Source: Candidatus Peregrinibacteria bacterium (lineage in GTDB: Bacteria; Patescibacteriota; Gracilibacteria; UBA1369). From it: DNA of 64,000 nucleotides. Both the position numbers and the translations under genes were made by a program. The notes under the pieces are model-generated. The model saw nothing but the letters and a program-made list of their open reading frames with translations, had not been told where the DNA came from and searched no databases. The stretch lies in NCBI GenBank assembly GCA_020851415.1, contig JADZCU010000045.1, positions 21,969-85,968 on the forward strand, given 5' to 3'. Shown here piece after piece: positions 50,796 to 59,571 of the stretch. Position 1 is the first letter of the stretch; each line of letters begins with the position of its first letter.

Positions 50796-52784
50796 TCAGA
50801 CTGTTGAGATGGGATCAACATCAATATTGATCTCTTCCAGATTTTCGCATTTTTTTAATAATGAACGTGGATCCGGCCCCGTGATGAGTATGTGCCAGCG
50901 GAACATTTGTTTGAGTTTTGGGATAATTGATGGATAGCTGGTGATGTTATGGAGCTGATCGGTATTATTTTTTTCCAGCTCCGTTATGAAGTTGTGAACT
51001 TTTTTGAGGCAGTTTGTGCTGTTTTTGTCTTTGAAAGTTAACTTGATGAGTTTTGAAAACGGCGGGTAATTGAGCTCTTTGCGGATTTCGATTTCATAAT
51101 CGTAAAACTTTTTGAAATCGTGTTTTGCTGCCGTTTGTATGGCGTAGTGGTTGGGCAGGTAAGTTTGGATTATTACTTCCCCCATGTCACTTTCACGTCC
51201 GGCTCGGCCAGCTACCTGAGTCAGCAATTGGAATGTTCTTTCACTGCTGCGAAAATTTGGAATAGTAAGTCCGAGATCGGCGAGTACTACTCCGACAAAA
51301 TTAATTTTGGGTAAGTGGAGTCCTATGGCTACCATCTGAGTGCCGATGAGTACATCTACTTTGTTGTTTTGTAGTGCCAGATAAATTTCTTTGAAGGCGT
51401 TGCGGGTTTTTACCGTGTCGCGGTCGGCGCGAATGACTCTGGCTTTGGGAAATATTTTGATCAGCTCTTCTTCGACTTTTTGGGTGCCGAGGCCAATGTA
51501 TTTAATGTAGTGACTTTGGCATTTTGGGCATCTGACAGGGACTTTTTCGATAAGTCCACAGTGGTGGCAGATGATGCGCTCGCTGTTGTAGACGCTATTT
51601 TCTATAGTAACTCGGCGATGATATGTCATGGGGACTTCACACTTTGCGCACTTCGCGACGTACCCACAATCACGACAAATGACGGCAGATGCTGCTCCTC
51701 GTCTATTGAGAAAAAGCAATGATTGTTCCATAGTTTCGAGCTTGTTTGTGAGCTCGGCATGCATTTTTTCGCTGAAGATGCTGTAGTTTTTTTTGTGAAG
51801 CTCTTCGCGTAAATCGACTATGTGAGTGTTGGGAAGTTTGGTTCCCAATTTGCCAGCACGTTCGGTGAGTTCGAGTAACTGATACTCGTTTTTCAGGGCT
51901 TTATAGTAGGTTTCAAGACTGGGGGTGGCGCTTCCTGCAATCACTTTAATATCAAGGATATTGGCAAGTTTTACGGCTACATCCATGGTGTTGTATCGAG
52001 GAGCCTGGTCTTGTTTATAGCTGGAGTCGTGTTCTTCGTCCATGATGATGACACCGAGATTGGTGAATGGAGCAAAGATTGCGGAACGTGAACCGATAAC
52101 GATTTTTGCTTCACCTTTGTGAATTTTCATCCAGGCTTTTTCTTTTTCTTTTGGTGTGAGCTGACTATGTATTACCACCATGGACTCTTTAAAGTGTTCT
52201 TCAAATCTTTGAACGGTCTGCGTAGTAAGAGAAATTTCGGGTATGAGCATGAGTACCTGCATGCCATTTTTGAGATGTTCATCGGCAATGTGGAGGTAGA
52301 TTTCGGTTTTTCCGGAGCCGGTGATTCCATGGAGTAGAGCAACTTTTTTGTCACTCGTTGCGTATTTTTTCAGCACGGACTTTTGTTGATCGTTCAGCAT
52401 GTGCTTGGGATCGAATTCATATACTGATTTTGCCTCGGGCATATCCGCTATCAGTTTTTTCTTTTTTACAAAAGGAACCGGCAAGAACAGTTTGAGCGTT
52501 TTGAAGAGGGGACAGAAATAATAATCACTTATCCATTCCAGTAAATTTAATTGCCATATTTCCAGGTGCGGTGCGTTTTCTACAATCCGGGTAATTGGTT
52601 TGGTGTTGAAGGCAGGTTTTTTTGAACTGATGTTGAAAACTACACCTTTGGCTGAGTGGCTTCTGAGCGGAACTTCTACAATATGACCTCTTTTTATGTT
52701 TAAAAAGTCGGGGATTTCATAGGTAAGTACCTGCTGATTAAAACCTACTTTTTGTGGTAGCAATACTTCGGCGAACAATGGCAT
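50796..52784 (-). CDS. priA: Primosomal protein N' (replication restart helicase)
   Basis: 662 residues. N-terminal DNA-binding domain, Walker A HGITGSGKTEIYLH, DEEHDSSYKQ box, then the zinc-binding region (CRDCGYVAKCAKCEVPM and CHHCG, CPKC) and helicase motifs GTQMVAIGLHLP and QVAGRAGRE. It reloads the replicative helicase at stalled forks. Isolated gene, separated from the lipoprotein gene upstream by a terminator. Confidence 0.97.
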   Translation of the reverse strand: MPLFAEVLLPQKVGFNQQVLTYEIPDFLNIKRGHIVEVPLRSHSAKGVVFNISSKKPAFNTKPITRIVENAPHLEIWQLNLLEWISDYYFCPLFKTLKLFLPVPFVKKKKLIADMPEAKSVYEFDPKHMLNDQQKSVLKKYATSDKKVALLHGITGSGKTEIYLHIADEHLKNGMQVLMLIPEISLTTQTVQRFEEHFKESMVVIHSQLTPKEKEKAWMKIHKGEAKIVIGSRSAIFAPFTNLGVIIMDEEHDSSYKQDQAPRYNTMDVAVKLANILDIKVIAGSATPSLETYYKALKNEYQLLELTERAGKLGTKLPNTHIVDLREELHKKNYSIFSEKMHAELTNKLETMEQSLLFLNRRGAASAVICRDCGYVAKCAKCEVPMTYHRRVTIENSVYNSERIICHHCGLIEKVPVRCPKCQSHYIKYIGLGTQKVEEELIKIFPKARVIRADRDTVKTRNAFKEIYLALQNNKVDVLIGTQMVAIGLHLPKINFVGVVLADLGLTIPNFRSSERTFQLLTQVAGRAGRESDMGEVIIQTYLPNHYAIQTAAKHDFKKFYDYEIEIRKELNYPPFSKLIKLTFKDKNSTNCLKKVHNFITELEKNNTDQLHNITSYPSIIPKLKQMFRWHILITGPDPRSLLKKCENLEEINIDVDPISTV

Positions 52785-52875
52785 ATATGTTGATTTTCAA
52801 ACAGATTCTTGGTTTTCATTGTGCAGAAATTTGTTCTTCAATTCAATGAGAAAGGGAATAAACAGAAGGGAAATA

Positions 52876-52905
52876 AAAAGCCCCCTGTTTGTGCAGGGGG
52901 CTTTT
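52876..52905 (-). terminator. Intrinsic terminator of the lipoprotein gene
   Basis: Perfect 12-bp GC-rich stem 52876-52887 with 52894-52905, loop TTTGTG. It lies 19 bases past the lipoprotein stop and before priA on the minus strand. Confidence 0.9.
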
Positions 52906-52923
52906 GCCGTTATTTTTTACCAA

Positions 52924-53388
52924 TTATTGAGCGAGTGGGTCAGCAGATTCTGTCATTGTAACGAGAGTCATACCAGCAGACATTGGGTCAGCCATTGTAG
53001 CGAGTACGAGGATCTTTTTGCCACCTGAGAATGTCTGTGTAACTGTGCCAGCTGCAGAAATTGGAGCTGTCATACCCTGGTAAGAACCTTTCCATCCAGC
53101 ATCTGTAACCATTTTAGCTTGTGCATCGAATGCAGCCTGAGCGTCAGCTTTTACGCTGTATGTTGTTACTTTGTTGCCCATAGCTTCAACTGTGTTCAAT
53201 TTTTCTACACCGCTTGGAGTAGCAACTGTTTTTGTTTCGCCATTGCTTGCAGCTGGAGGTGTTGTTGAGCTAGCCGGTGGAGTTGTAGTTGTTGTAGATG
53301 TAGTAGTTGTTGCTGCAGGACCATTACAACCAGCGAGCGCTAACGTAGCGAGTACAATCAACGATGAAACTTTGAGAGAGTTCTTCAT
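52924..53388 (-). CDS. Lipoprotein, unknown function
   Basis: 154 residues. Signal peptide with lipobox LALAGC (lipidated Cys at 21), then a Thr/Pro/Ala-rich linker (about 25-50) and a compact domain of about 100 residues (KVTTYSVKADAQAAF, TFSGGKKILVLATM). Probably attached to the outer face of the membrane. It is the clearest likely substrate of the lgt product in this window. Codon use is strongly biased, suggesting high expression. Confidence 0.8.
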   Translation of the reverse strand: MKNSLKVSSLIVLATLALAGCNGPAATTTTSTTTTTPPASSTTPPAASNGETKTVATPSGVEKLNTVEAMGNKVTTYSVKADAQAAFDAQAKMVTDAGWKGSYQGMTAPISAAGTVTQTFSGGKKILVLATMADPMSAGMTLVTMTESADPLAQ

Positions 53389-53548
53389 ACCTTTATGAAA
53401 ATTAGAAAATAATAAAAACCATTTTCCTTAATTGTAAAAATTTGGCGAAATTTGTCAATAATTATTGATTACGAGTTCATTCTTTTGTTGTTGTATGCTG
53501 CCTTGACTGATGTGTATTTATGTGATATAAATATCATCCTTTCTTTGT

Positions 53549-54199
53549 ATGTTTTTTATGCCTAAACAGGATCTTATTAAAGCCGTTATACGGAATAAGC
53601 TCTTTTCTTTACGCCAGGAACTCGATGCAAGAGAGGTTCAATTGATGGAAACCTTCATACAGGAGGGGCCTGAATCGCTACGCCAAAAACTTGGTGTGAG
53701 TTCAGATATTATCTGGAGACAAATTTTTGATAGGTTGATTTTTCAGAAGGGCGTTGTGAAGCATTGTGTGTTGAAATTTTTGCCTTATTTTAAGTACTTG
53801 ATGACTGAGCATGGACCAGGTGTTTTGCGTTCAATCTTTGGTATAGAGGAGGCAAAATATGATCAGGTTTTTGAAAATATCTTTGATTTTGTGGCAATTG
53901 GACATAACGCATTGTATGACCATGTTTACCAAAACCGACACGATTATGCGCAAATGATTCGAAAAGGTCATGCGAAAAATTTACGTTCTCAACTTTGTAT
54001 TCAAGCAAAGCGTTATGATGGTTTATGGCAGGAGTTTTTGGAAATAATCATGAAGGCTACCTGCGAAGAGTTGTATTCCGAATCGGTGTTTGATCGCGGA
54101 TTAACTGCGTTTAGTTTGATCATTAATAAAACCAGAACGCACCGTTCTTTAAGGTCTTTTGCCAAGATGTGGGAATTTTCCAGCGAGAAAGGACAATAA
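53549..54199 (+). CDS. Hypothetical helical repeat protein
   Basis: 216 residues; the ATG at 53558 (MPKQDL) is an alternative start. Three related helical units are visible, starting at about residues 39 (EGPESLRQKLGV), 88 (HGPGVLRSIFGI) and 140 (GHAKNLRSQLCI), each followed by an acidic or aromatic helix (IIWRQIFDRL, KYDQVFENIF, RYDGLWQEFL). Period about 50 residues. No family recognised, no membrane segment. It stands alone and ends 1 base before the convergent gene. Confidence 0.55.
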   Translation: MFFMPKQDLIKAVIRNKLFSLRQELDAREVQLMETFIQEGPESLRQKLGVSSDIIWRQIFDRLIFQKGVVKHCVLKFLPYFKYLMTEHGPGVLRSIFGIEEAKYDQVFENIFDFVAIGHNALYDHVYQNRHDYAQMIRKGHAKNLRSQLCIQAKRYDGLWQEFLEIIMKATCEELYSESVFDRGLTAFSLIINKTRTHRSLRSFAKMWEFSSEKGQ

Positions 54200-54200
54200 G

Positions 54201-54515
54201 TTATTCTATGTCCTCTTTGAGTTTGATCTGAAAGTAGAAGAACTTGTTGCTTTTGTCGGCATGTCTGACTTCAATTTTGTATGCTACGTAACGGTCGGGC
54301 ATGTATTTGTAGTGACAAACGTCAACCACCTGTGTCTCTGTGCCAAGTCTTTCCAGATTATAATGGTTATCGCTGTCTTCACGTTCACTCCGCTCAATGG
54401 ATTTATATTCGCTTTCTGTGAGGTCTTTCCATTCCAGAGATCTTCTGACATACATACTTTTAAGCTGTTGCCAGTAAGCGTCTATATTATCGGCATATAT
54501 GTATTCTCCGGACAT
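54201..54515 (-). CDS. Hypothetical small protein
   Basis: 104 residues, charged, with SEYKSIERSEREDSD in the middle and a beta-like C-terminus (YVAYKIEVRHADKSNKFFYF). No family recognised. It converges with the helical repeat gene and is the only gene between that and the tRNA. Confidence 0.5.
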   Translation of the reverse strand: MSGEYIYADNIDAYWQQLKSMYVRRSLEWKDLTESEYKSIERSEREDSDNHYNLERLGTETQVVDVCHYKYMPDRYVAYKIEVRHADKSNKFFYFQIKLKEDIE

Positions 54516-54549
54516 AATTATGGAAGTTAATGATTACCGGTATTTTTTA

Positions 54550-54626
54550 TGGTGCACCAGGAGGGATTCGAACCCCCGACCCTCGGTTCCGAAGACCGAT
54601 GCTCTATCCAGCTGAGCTACTGGTGC
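54550..54626 (-). tRNA. tRNA-Arg (anticodon UCG)
   Basis: 77 bases including an encoded 3' CCA. Seven-pair acceptor stem (54554-54560 with 54620-54626), D stem GCTC/GAGC, anticodon stem TCGGT/ACCGA with a 7-base loop whose positions 34-36 read TCG, and a T arm with TTCGAAT. All stems pair, with one wobble. It decodes CGA and possibly other CGN codons. Confidence 0.97.
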
Positions 54627-54652
54627 GGAAATGTTTTATGGTTGTGGTAATT

Positions 54653-54682
54653 AAAAGGGCTGCCATTCCTGACAACCCTTTT
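54653..54682 (-). terminator. Intrinsic terminator of the ruvC-secDF operon
   Basis: 10-bp stem with one wobble (54653-54662 with 54673-54682), 10-base loop, T-rich on the minus strand. It lies 30 bases after the secDF stop. Confidence 0.75.
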
Positions 54683-54712
54683 AACATTTTTACGTTTCTT
54701 TTTCAATCAAAC

Positions 54713-57700
54713 CTATTTTTTATCTCGGATCCATTTTTGCCAGTCGACCAAGAGTGGAGTTGCAACGAACACTGATGAGTAGGTTCCACAGATGATACCA
54801 ACAATGAGTGAGATAACGAAGAAGCGGATTGATTCGCTGCCAAAGACAGCCAATGATGCCAACGTGAGAAGCACTGAGAATGATGTGTTGATTGAACGTG
54901 CTAAAGTTTCGTTTACAGCCTGGTTGGCAATATCTTCGAAATGTTCATCTTTCTTCTGGAATTTAAGTTTTTCACGGATTCTGTCGAATACTACGATTGT
55001 ATCGTGAACGGAGAAGCCAAGTACGGTTAAGAGAGCTGTTATAAAGAGAGCGTCGATTTCTACACCGAAGATAACACCCATGTACACGTATACTCCGAGC
55101 ATTACTGCAAGGTCATGAACGAGAGCTATAATTGCGGTTACACCGAATCTCCATTTGCCAATGTGACGTGGAACTTTGCGGAATGCGAAAGCTACGTAGA
55201 GCACGATCATGACACTTGCGATCATGATGGCAAACAGGGCGCGATACTGAAGACTTGATCCAACGGTAGGTCCTACTGTTGAGTAGCGGGTTTCTTCAAA
55301 TTCACCGAGATTCTTTTTGAGTTCTGCCTTCAGAAGGTCATGTGCGTTGTTTGAAACGTGAGGCCCCTTGATCATGAAGCTGTTGTTTTCGCTCGGTACG
55401 ATGTGTACTTTGCTCAAGTCAATTTTTTCGTTTTCAGCAGCAATGATAGTTGTTGGTTCTGCTTGCTGTGTTGCGGAAGAGGACTGTTGTGCAGTTGAAT
55501 TTTTTACTTCTTCTGTTGATCCTTCTGCAACGACACCAGCTGCGATTTGCTTGTTTACCTCTTCGCCGGCTTTGGTGAGATTGTCCTTGAGTACCTGCAT
55601 TTCAACAGGATTTGTGAATTTTAATTCCATCAGAGTACCACCTGTGAAGTCTAATCCGGCTTTTAATCCAAAGAGAGGAATGCCGATCAGAGTGCCTACG
55701 AGTAATACTACTGAAAATACATAGAGTTTTTTGCGATTTTTGATGATTTCCAAAGGTTTTCGTTCTTTTTTCTTTGGAGCGCCGAATAACCAAAGTTGTG
55801 TTGAAAGTTTTGTGTGAGCTAATGCTGCGAGAAGAGTTTTTGTTACTGTAATGGCTGTGAACATGGAAACCAAAATACCTGCAGCAAGGTTGAAAGCGAA
55901 GCCCTGAATGATTGAACTTCCGAAGTTAAACAAAATTCCACAAGTAATGAGTGATGAGAAATTCGAATCACGGATTGAGTTCCAGGCGCGGTCGAAACCT
56001 ACTTCGATGGCAGAGGCGAGGGTTTTCCCATCACGGAGTTCCTCTTTAATGCGTTCAAAAATAAGGATATTGGCGTCAACGGCCATACCGATTGAAAGGA
56101 TTACGCCAGCGATACCTGCAAGTGTGAGTGTGATCGAACCTGAAAGAAGGAATGTGAGGAAGAATAAAATGAAACAAATTAGTGTCATTGAGATAGCTTT
56201 TTCAAGTCCAGAGTCTTTGGCCTTGAGAGCTTTTGAAATCAGGTAGAAGAACACTACCAACGAAATTCCAAGTGACCATTCGAGTGGCAGAGCAGCTTTA
56301 ATTAAGAAGAGGAGGAGAGATACATAGAGAATCAATGCAACAGTCGCCAACAAACCTGGAAGGCGATAGTAGAACATCATGAAGAGGGCAACCAGTATGA
56401 ATCCGATTACACCTGCTGCCACACTCTTTGTAAGTGCATCCTGACCAAGTGTTGCGCCGATGCTGTACTGGCCGGCCAAAGAAATAGGTGCAGGGATAGC
56501 ACCGGTGTTTAACTCCTGAGCCATTGCTCTTGCTTCTTCGACTGTGTAACGACCACTGATCTGGGCTTTGCCACCTGAAATTTTTTCATTTACGTTTGGA
56601 GCGGAAATCAACTGACCACCAACGAAAATTGCTATTGGTTTGTTGACGTTACGGCTGGTAATTTCTTCAAAAAGTTTTCCACCTTCATCATTGAATTGAA
56701 TTGAAACAAATGGGCGATAGAATTGATCAAATGCAACGTCTGCGTGTACAAACTGTTCACCATTGAGTCCTGTTTCTTTCCATGGATCTGGTGCTGCGTC
56801 GAAGTACACGTGATTGTATGTAACCTGAGGTTCAGTTTTTTTCTCAGTTTTTGCTTCCGTAATTTCGTCTACTTTCAGGAAATGGAAACCAAACGGGCTT
56901 TTGAATACCGCTGACATTTCACCAGCCTTTAAGTTGTTTGTGGCATCTTCAAACTCTTTTACATATCTGCCATCACCCGTAACCGGTTGATCAAGTACAC
57001 CTCCATTGTCTTTGTTGGAAGCGTCGTCGGAATATTCTTTCGCTATATCTTCAAATTTTGCTCCACCCTGGATTTTTGTCAGCGCTTCTTCAGCACGTTT
57101 TTTTGCTTCATCTTCTGAACGTGTAACTTTTTCATCTGCACGTTGCGCACCTTTGAAAGCTACCAATATGTGGCGAACTTTTACTGAACGAGGTGTAGAT
57201 ATTTCACGTTCCTGATCACGTCGGTCGGTTACTTTGATAACGTGGTATCCCGGTGTGCCTGCTTTGAGTTGGCCACTTGCATCAACCGTGTAGTCGCCGG
57301 TGCTTTCGATGAGTTTGCCTGCGGTTTCACCTTTCTTTAAATTGAAAAGTTCGTTTACCCAAGCTTCTTCTCCTTTGATTTCATCTTTAAATTTGAAAGT
57401 TGTTTCGTCAATGTATGCAACTTTCCCAGGATTGGATTGAGCTTCTTCCTGACCCATTACGTTGAGATCACCTCCACCGAGTACTTTCGTTAAGAAGGCT
57501 TGTGCCGTTGCCTTGATAGCTTCAGTCTCTTTTGGATCTGCAGGGCCTTCTTTTTCTTCTTTAAATTCGAGCTGAATGGTTTTACCTACGATCTTTTTTG
57601 CTTCATCAAGGTCTTTGATACCGGCAAGTTCTACGATAATGTGTTTCTCGTCAGCTACGTCTGAAGTGTAAATATTTGGTTCAGACACACCAAGACCGTT

Positions 57701-57958
57701 TACACGGCGGTTGATAACGTTCAAAATACCATCTACAACAGAAGCTTTATCTTTTTCCGGCACTTTGCGGAGATCTACTTTGTAGTCCAATTGAGATCCA
57801 CCCTGAAGATCCAAACCCAGATTAATTTTGTTGTTCAGAATGAAATCCGGAGTGAAAGGCGCAATCTGCTTTTGCATATCACCTGGTAATGCCAGAAAGC
57901 CTAAAATAAGTGCTGTGAGAAGAATAAGTCCAACTTTTGTGGCATGACGCTTCAACAT
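54713..57958 (-). CDS. secDF: Fused SecD-SecF translocase subunit with inserted parvulin domain
   Basis: 1081 residues. SecD part: first helix (about 8-25), LGLDLQGGSQL, P1 ectodomain with VISAP-like LISAPNVNEKI and ALP-like GAIPAPI, then five or six helices with GMAVDANILIFERI. SecF part from about 740: GLDFTGGTLMEL, then helices with VHDLAVML and VHDTIVVFDRIRE. SecDF uses the ion gradient to pull exported proteins through SecYEG. Inserted in P1 at residues about 256-365 is a PpiC-type parvulin: VRHILVAF, KFEDIAKEYSDD, GGVLDQP, EFEDATNNLKAGEMSAVF, PFGFHFLKV. A partial copy of a parvulin C-terminal half (LKKGETAGKLIES, GYHVIKVTDRR) precedes it at about 206-247. SecF P1 has a Ser/Gln-rich insert. 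Last gene of the operon. Confidence 0.95.
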   Translation of the reverse strand: MLKRHATKVGLILLTALILGFLALPGDMQKQIAPFTPDFILNNKINLGLDLQGGSQLDYKVDLRKVPEKDKASVVDGILNVINRRVNGLGVSEPNIYTSDVADEKHIIVELAGIKDLDEAKKIVGKTIQLEFKEEKEGPADPKETEAIKATAQAFLTKVLGGGDLNVMGQEEAQSNPGKVAYIDETTFKFKDEIKGEEAWVNELFNLKKGETAGKLIESTGDYTVDASGQLKAGTPGYHVIKVTDRRDQEREISTPRSVKVRHILVAFKGAQRADEKVTRSEDEAKKRAEEALTKIQGGAKFEDIAKEYSDDASNKDNGGVLDQPVTGDGRYVKEFEDATNNLKAGEMSAVFKSPFGFHFLKVDEITEAKTEKKTEPQVTYNHVYFDAAPDPWKETGLNGEQFVHADVAFDQFYRPFVSIQFNDEGGKLFEEITSRNVNKPIAIFVGGQLISAPNVNEKISGGKAQISGRYTVEEARAMAQELNTGAIPAPISLAGQYSIGATLGQDALTKSVAAGVIGFILVALFMMFYYRLPGLLATVALILYVSLLLFLIKAALPLEWSLGISLVVFFYLISKALKAKDSGLEKAISMTLICFILFFLTFLLSGSITLTLAGIAGVILSIGMAVDANILIFERIKEELRDGKTLASAIEVGFDRAWNSIRDSNFSSLITCGILFNFGSSIIQGFAFNLAAGILVSMFTAITVTKTLLAALAHTKLSTQLWLFGAPKKKERKPLEIIKNRKKLYVFSVVLLVGTLIGIPLFGLKAGLDFTGGTLMELKFTNPVEMQVLKDNLTKAGEEVNKQIAAGVVAEGSTEEVKNSTAQQSSSATQQAEPTTIIAAENEKIDLSKVHIVPSENNSFMIKGPHVSNNAHDLLKAELKKNLGEFEETRYSTVGPTVGSSLQYRALFAIMIASVMIVLYVAFAFRKVPRHIGKWRFGVTAIIALVHDLAVMLGVYVYMGVIFGVEIDALFITALLTVLGFSVHDTIVVFDRIREKLKFQKKDEHFEDIANQAVNETLARSINTSFSVLLTLASLAVFGSESIRFFVISLIVGIICGTYSSVFVATPLLVDWQKWIRDKK

Positions 57959-58009
57959 AACGGGTAAAATAATAATATATTAGGTATTAGGAGAGTGCGG
58001 GCTGATAAA

Positions 58010-58438
58010 CTAACCTTTTTGCTTTTCAGCCAGCTGTTTATCCAGTTCTTCATTGTTACCTCGATCAGGGCGGCCATAGTCATCGGCAAGCCTGACGACG
58101 TCGGTAAGCTCAGAAGTGGATACCTCGAAGATGCTTGATTCCTCCAAGCCTTCGATGCGGTGGATAGTATAGGGAAAGATATCGTACTTGTCACCAGGAT
58201 TTAGAATCACCTCTTTGAGCTCATTTTGGTTAGCACCAACGGTTAATTTTACCTTGCCGCTGAATAAATATTGAGTTTCGGTTTTTTGCTCATGGTATTG
58301 CAGGGAAAGGCGGCCGCCCTTTTTTACTTCAAGTATCTTCCCAACATATCCTGCTGTGTTGGCAAACCATACTTCGCGTCCCCAAGGTTTTTCTTTAATT
58401 TGGATAGGCATTTGCTGATTGTTGGTATTCTCGTTCAT
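58010..58438 (-). CDS. Mannose-6-phosphate isomerase type II-like cupin
   Basis: 142 residues, single cupin domain: KPWGREVWFANT, GGRLSLQYHEQKTETQYL and PGDKYDIFPYTIHRIEGLE hold the metal-binding His and Glu positions. In many bacteria this domain is fused C-terminally to mannose-1-phosphate guanylyltransferase; here it is separate, 10 bases downstream of manC. Together they would turn fructose 6-phosphate-derived mannose 6-phosphate into GDP-mannose for surface glycans; the phosphomannomutase is not here. Confidence 0.85.
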   Translation of the reverse strand: MNENTNNQQMPIQIKEKPWGREVWFANTAGYVGKILEVKKGGRLSLQYHEQKTETQYLFSGKVKLTVGANQNELKEVILNPGDKYDIFPYTIHRIEGLEESSIFEVSTSELTDVVRLADDYGRPDRGNNEELDKQLAEKQKG

Positions 58439-58448
58439 GTGCGGAAAG

Positions 58449-59531
58449 TTACAGTAGTTTTTTTAATACCGGAGATTTTTTGAGTTTTTCGACAAGTTTT
58501 TTTACATCCTGACTTTGATTTTTTTTGCATATTAAAAGGGCATCTTCTGTTTCTACTATAATCAAATCTTCGATTCCGATTGTTGTTATGAGCTTTTTTC
58601 CGGTTCCGTAAATGAGCGAGCCCTTGCTGTCAACGCTTACATGCTGCCCTTTTACCACATTATCTTCATCCTTTTTTGCCATTTCAGAGTGAATGGATTC
58701 CCAGGTGCCAACATCACTCCAGCCAAGTTCGGCCGGGATAATGCGAACCTCTTTTATATCAACTTTTTCCATTACGCCGTAGTCGATGGATATTTTGTCG
58801 CATTCTGGATAATAGCTTAACAAGGCCTCTTTCTCTTTGTTTGTACCAATATATTTTTGAATTTTCATCAGTTGATTATACGTGTTTGGTAAATGGCGTT
58901 TGTAATGTTTGAGGATTGTGTCTATGCGCCATACGTATAGTCCGGTGTTCCATAAATATTTATATGACTGAAGAAACTTTTTTGCTGTCTCCAGGTCAGG
59001 TTTTTCAGTGAATCTTTCAAAGGCAAAAATTTCCGCCCCATCTACGGTCTTTAACATTTTCCCGATTTTGACATACCCCAAATTGACGTTTGGGTACTCG
59101 GCTTTTACTTCAATAATATTGAGCGTGTTTTCCTGCTTTGCCAATTTCTCGGCGATTTTGAGTTTGTGAATGAATTCACTTTTGTTTTGAATGTAGTGAT
59201 CGGCATAAATAATCGCCATCACATCCTGGGGATATTTTTTTGCCAAATAGGCCGCCGCTAATCCAATACATGGAGCGGTATCTTTGAGATCAGGTTCTAC
59301 GATGATATTTTGTTCGGGTACCCGGCCTTTTATTTGCTCCTTTACTATGTCTAGGTACAGCGCGTTTGTTGAAATATAGATATCCGAAGGTTTCAAAAAA
59401 TCCAGGCGACTAATAGTGTCCTGGAGCATGGTGTTATTACTGATCAATTTTTGAAACTGTTTTGGCTTGTTGGTTCTGCTGAGAGGCCAAAGTCTGGTAC
59501 CTGATCCGCCGGCGAGAATAACTGCTTTCAA
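58449..59531 (-). CDS. manC: Mannose-1-phosphate guanylyltransferase
   Basis: 360 residues starting with TTG at 59531. Nucleotide-binding LAGGSGTRLWPLSR and KPKQF at the start, EPDLKDTAPCIGLAA, YADHYI, FTEKPDLETA, WNTGLYVW and ELGWSDVGTW are all present. It makes GDP-mannose from mannose 1-phosphate and GTP. It lies between gpmI and the PMI-type cupin in the operon. Confidence 0.94.
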   Translation of the reverse strand: MKAVILAGGSGTRLWPLSRTNKPKQFQKLISNNTMLQDTISRLDFLKPSDIYISTNALYLDIVKEQIKGRVPEQNIIVEPDLKDTAPCIGLAAAYLAKKYPQDVMAIIYADHYIQNKSEFIHKLKIAEKLAKQENTLNIIEVKAEYPNVNLGYVKIGKMLKTVDGAEIFAFERFTEKPDLETAKKFLQSYKYLWNTGLYVWRIDTILKHYKRHLPNTYNQLMKIQKYIGTNKEKEALLSYYPECDKISIDYGVMEKVDIKEVRIIPAELGWSDVGTWESIHSEMAKKDEDNVVKGQHVSVDSKGSLIYGTGKKLITTIGIEDLIIVETEDALLICKKNQSQDVKKLVEKLKKSPVLKKLL

Positions 59532-59571
59532 TTGAATGTATTAGTAATAGGTAAACGTCGATTTTAAAATT

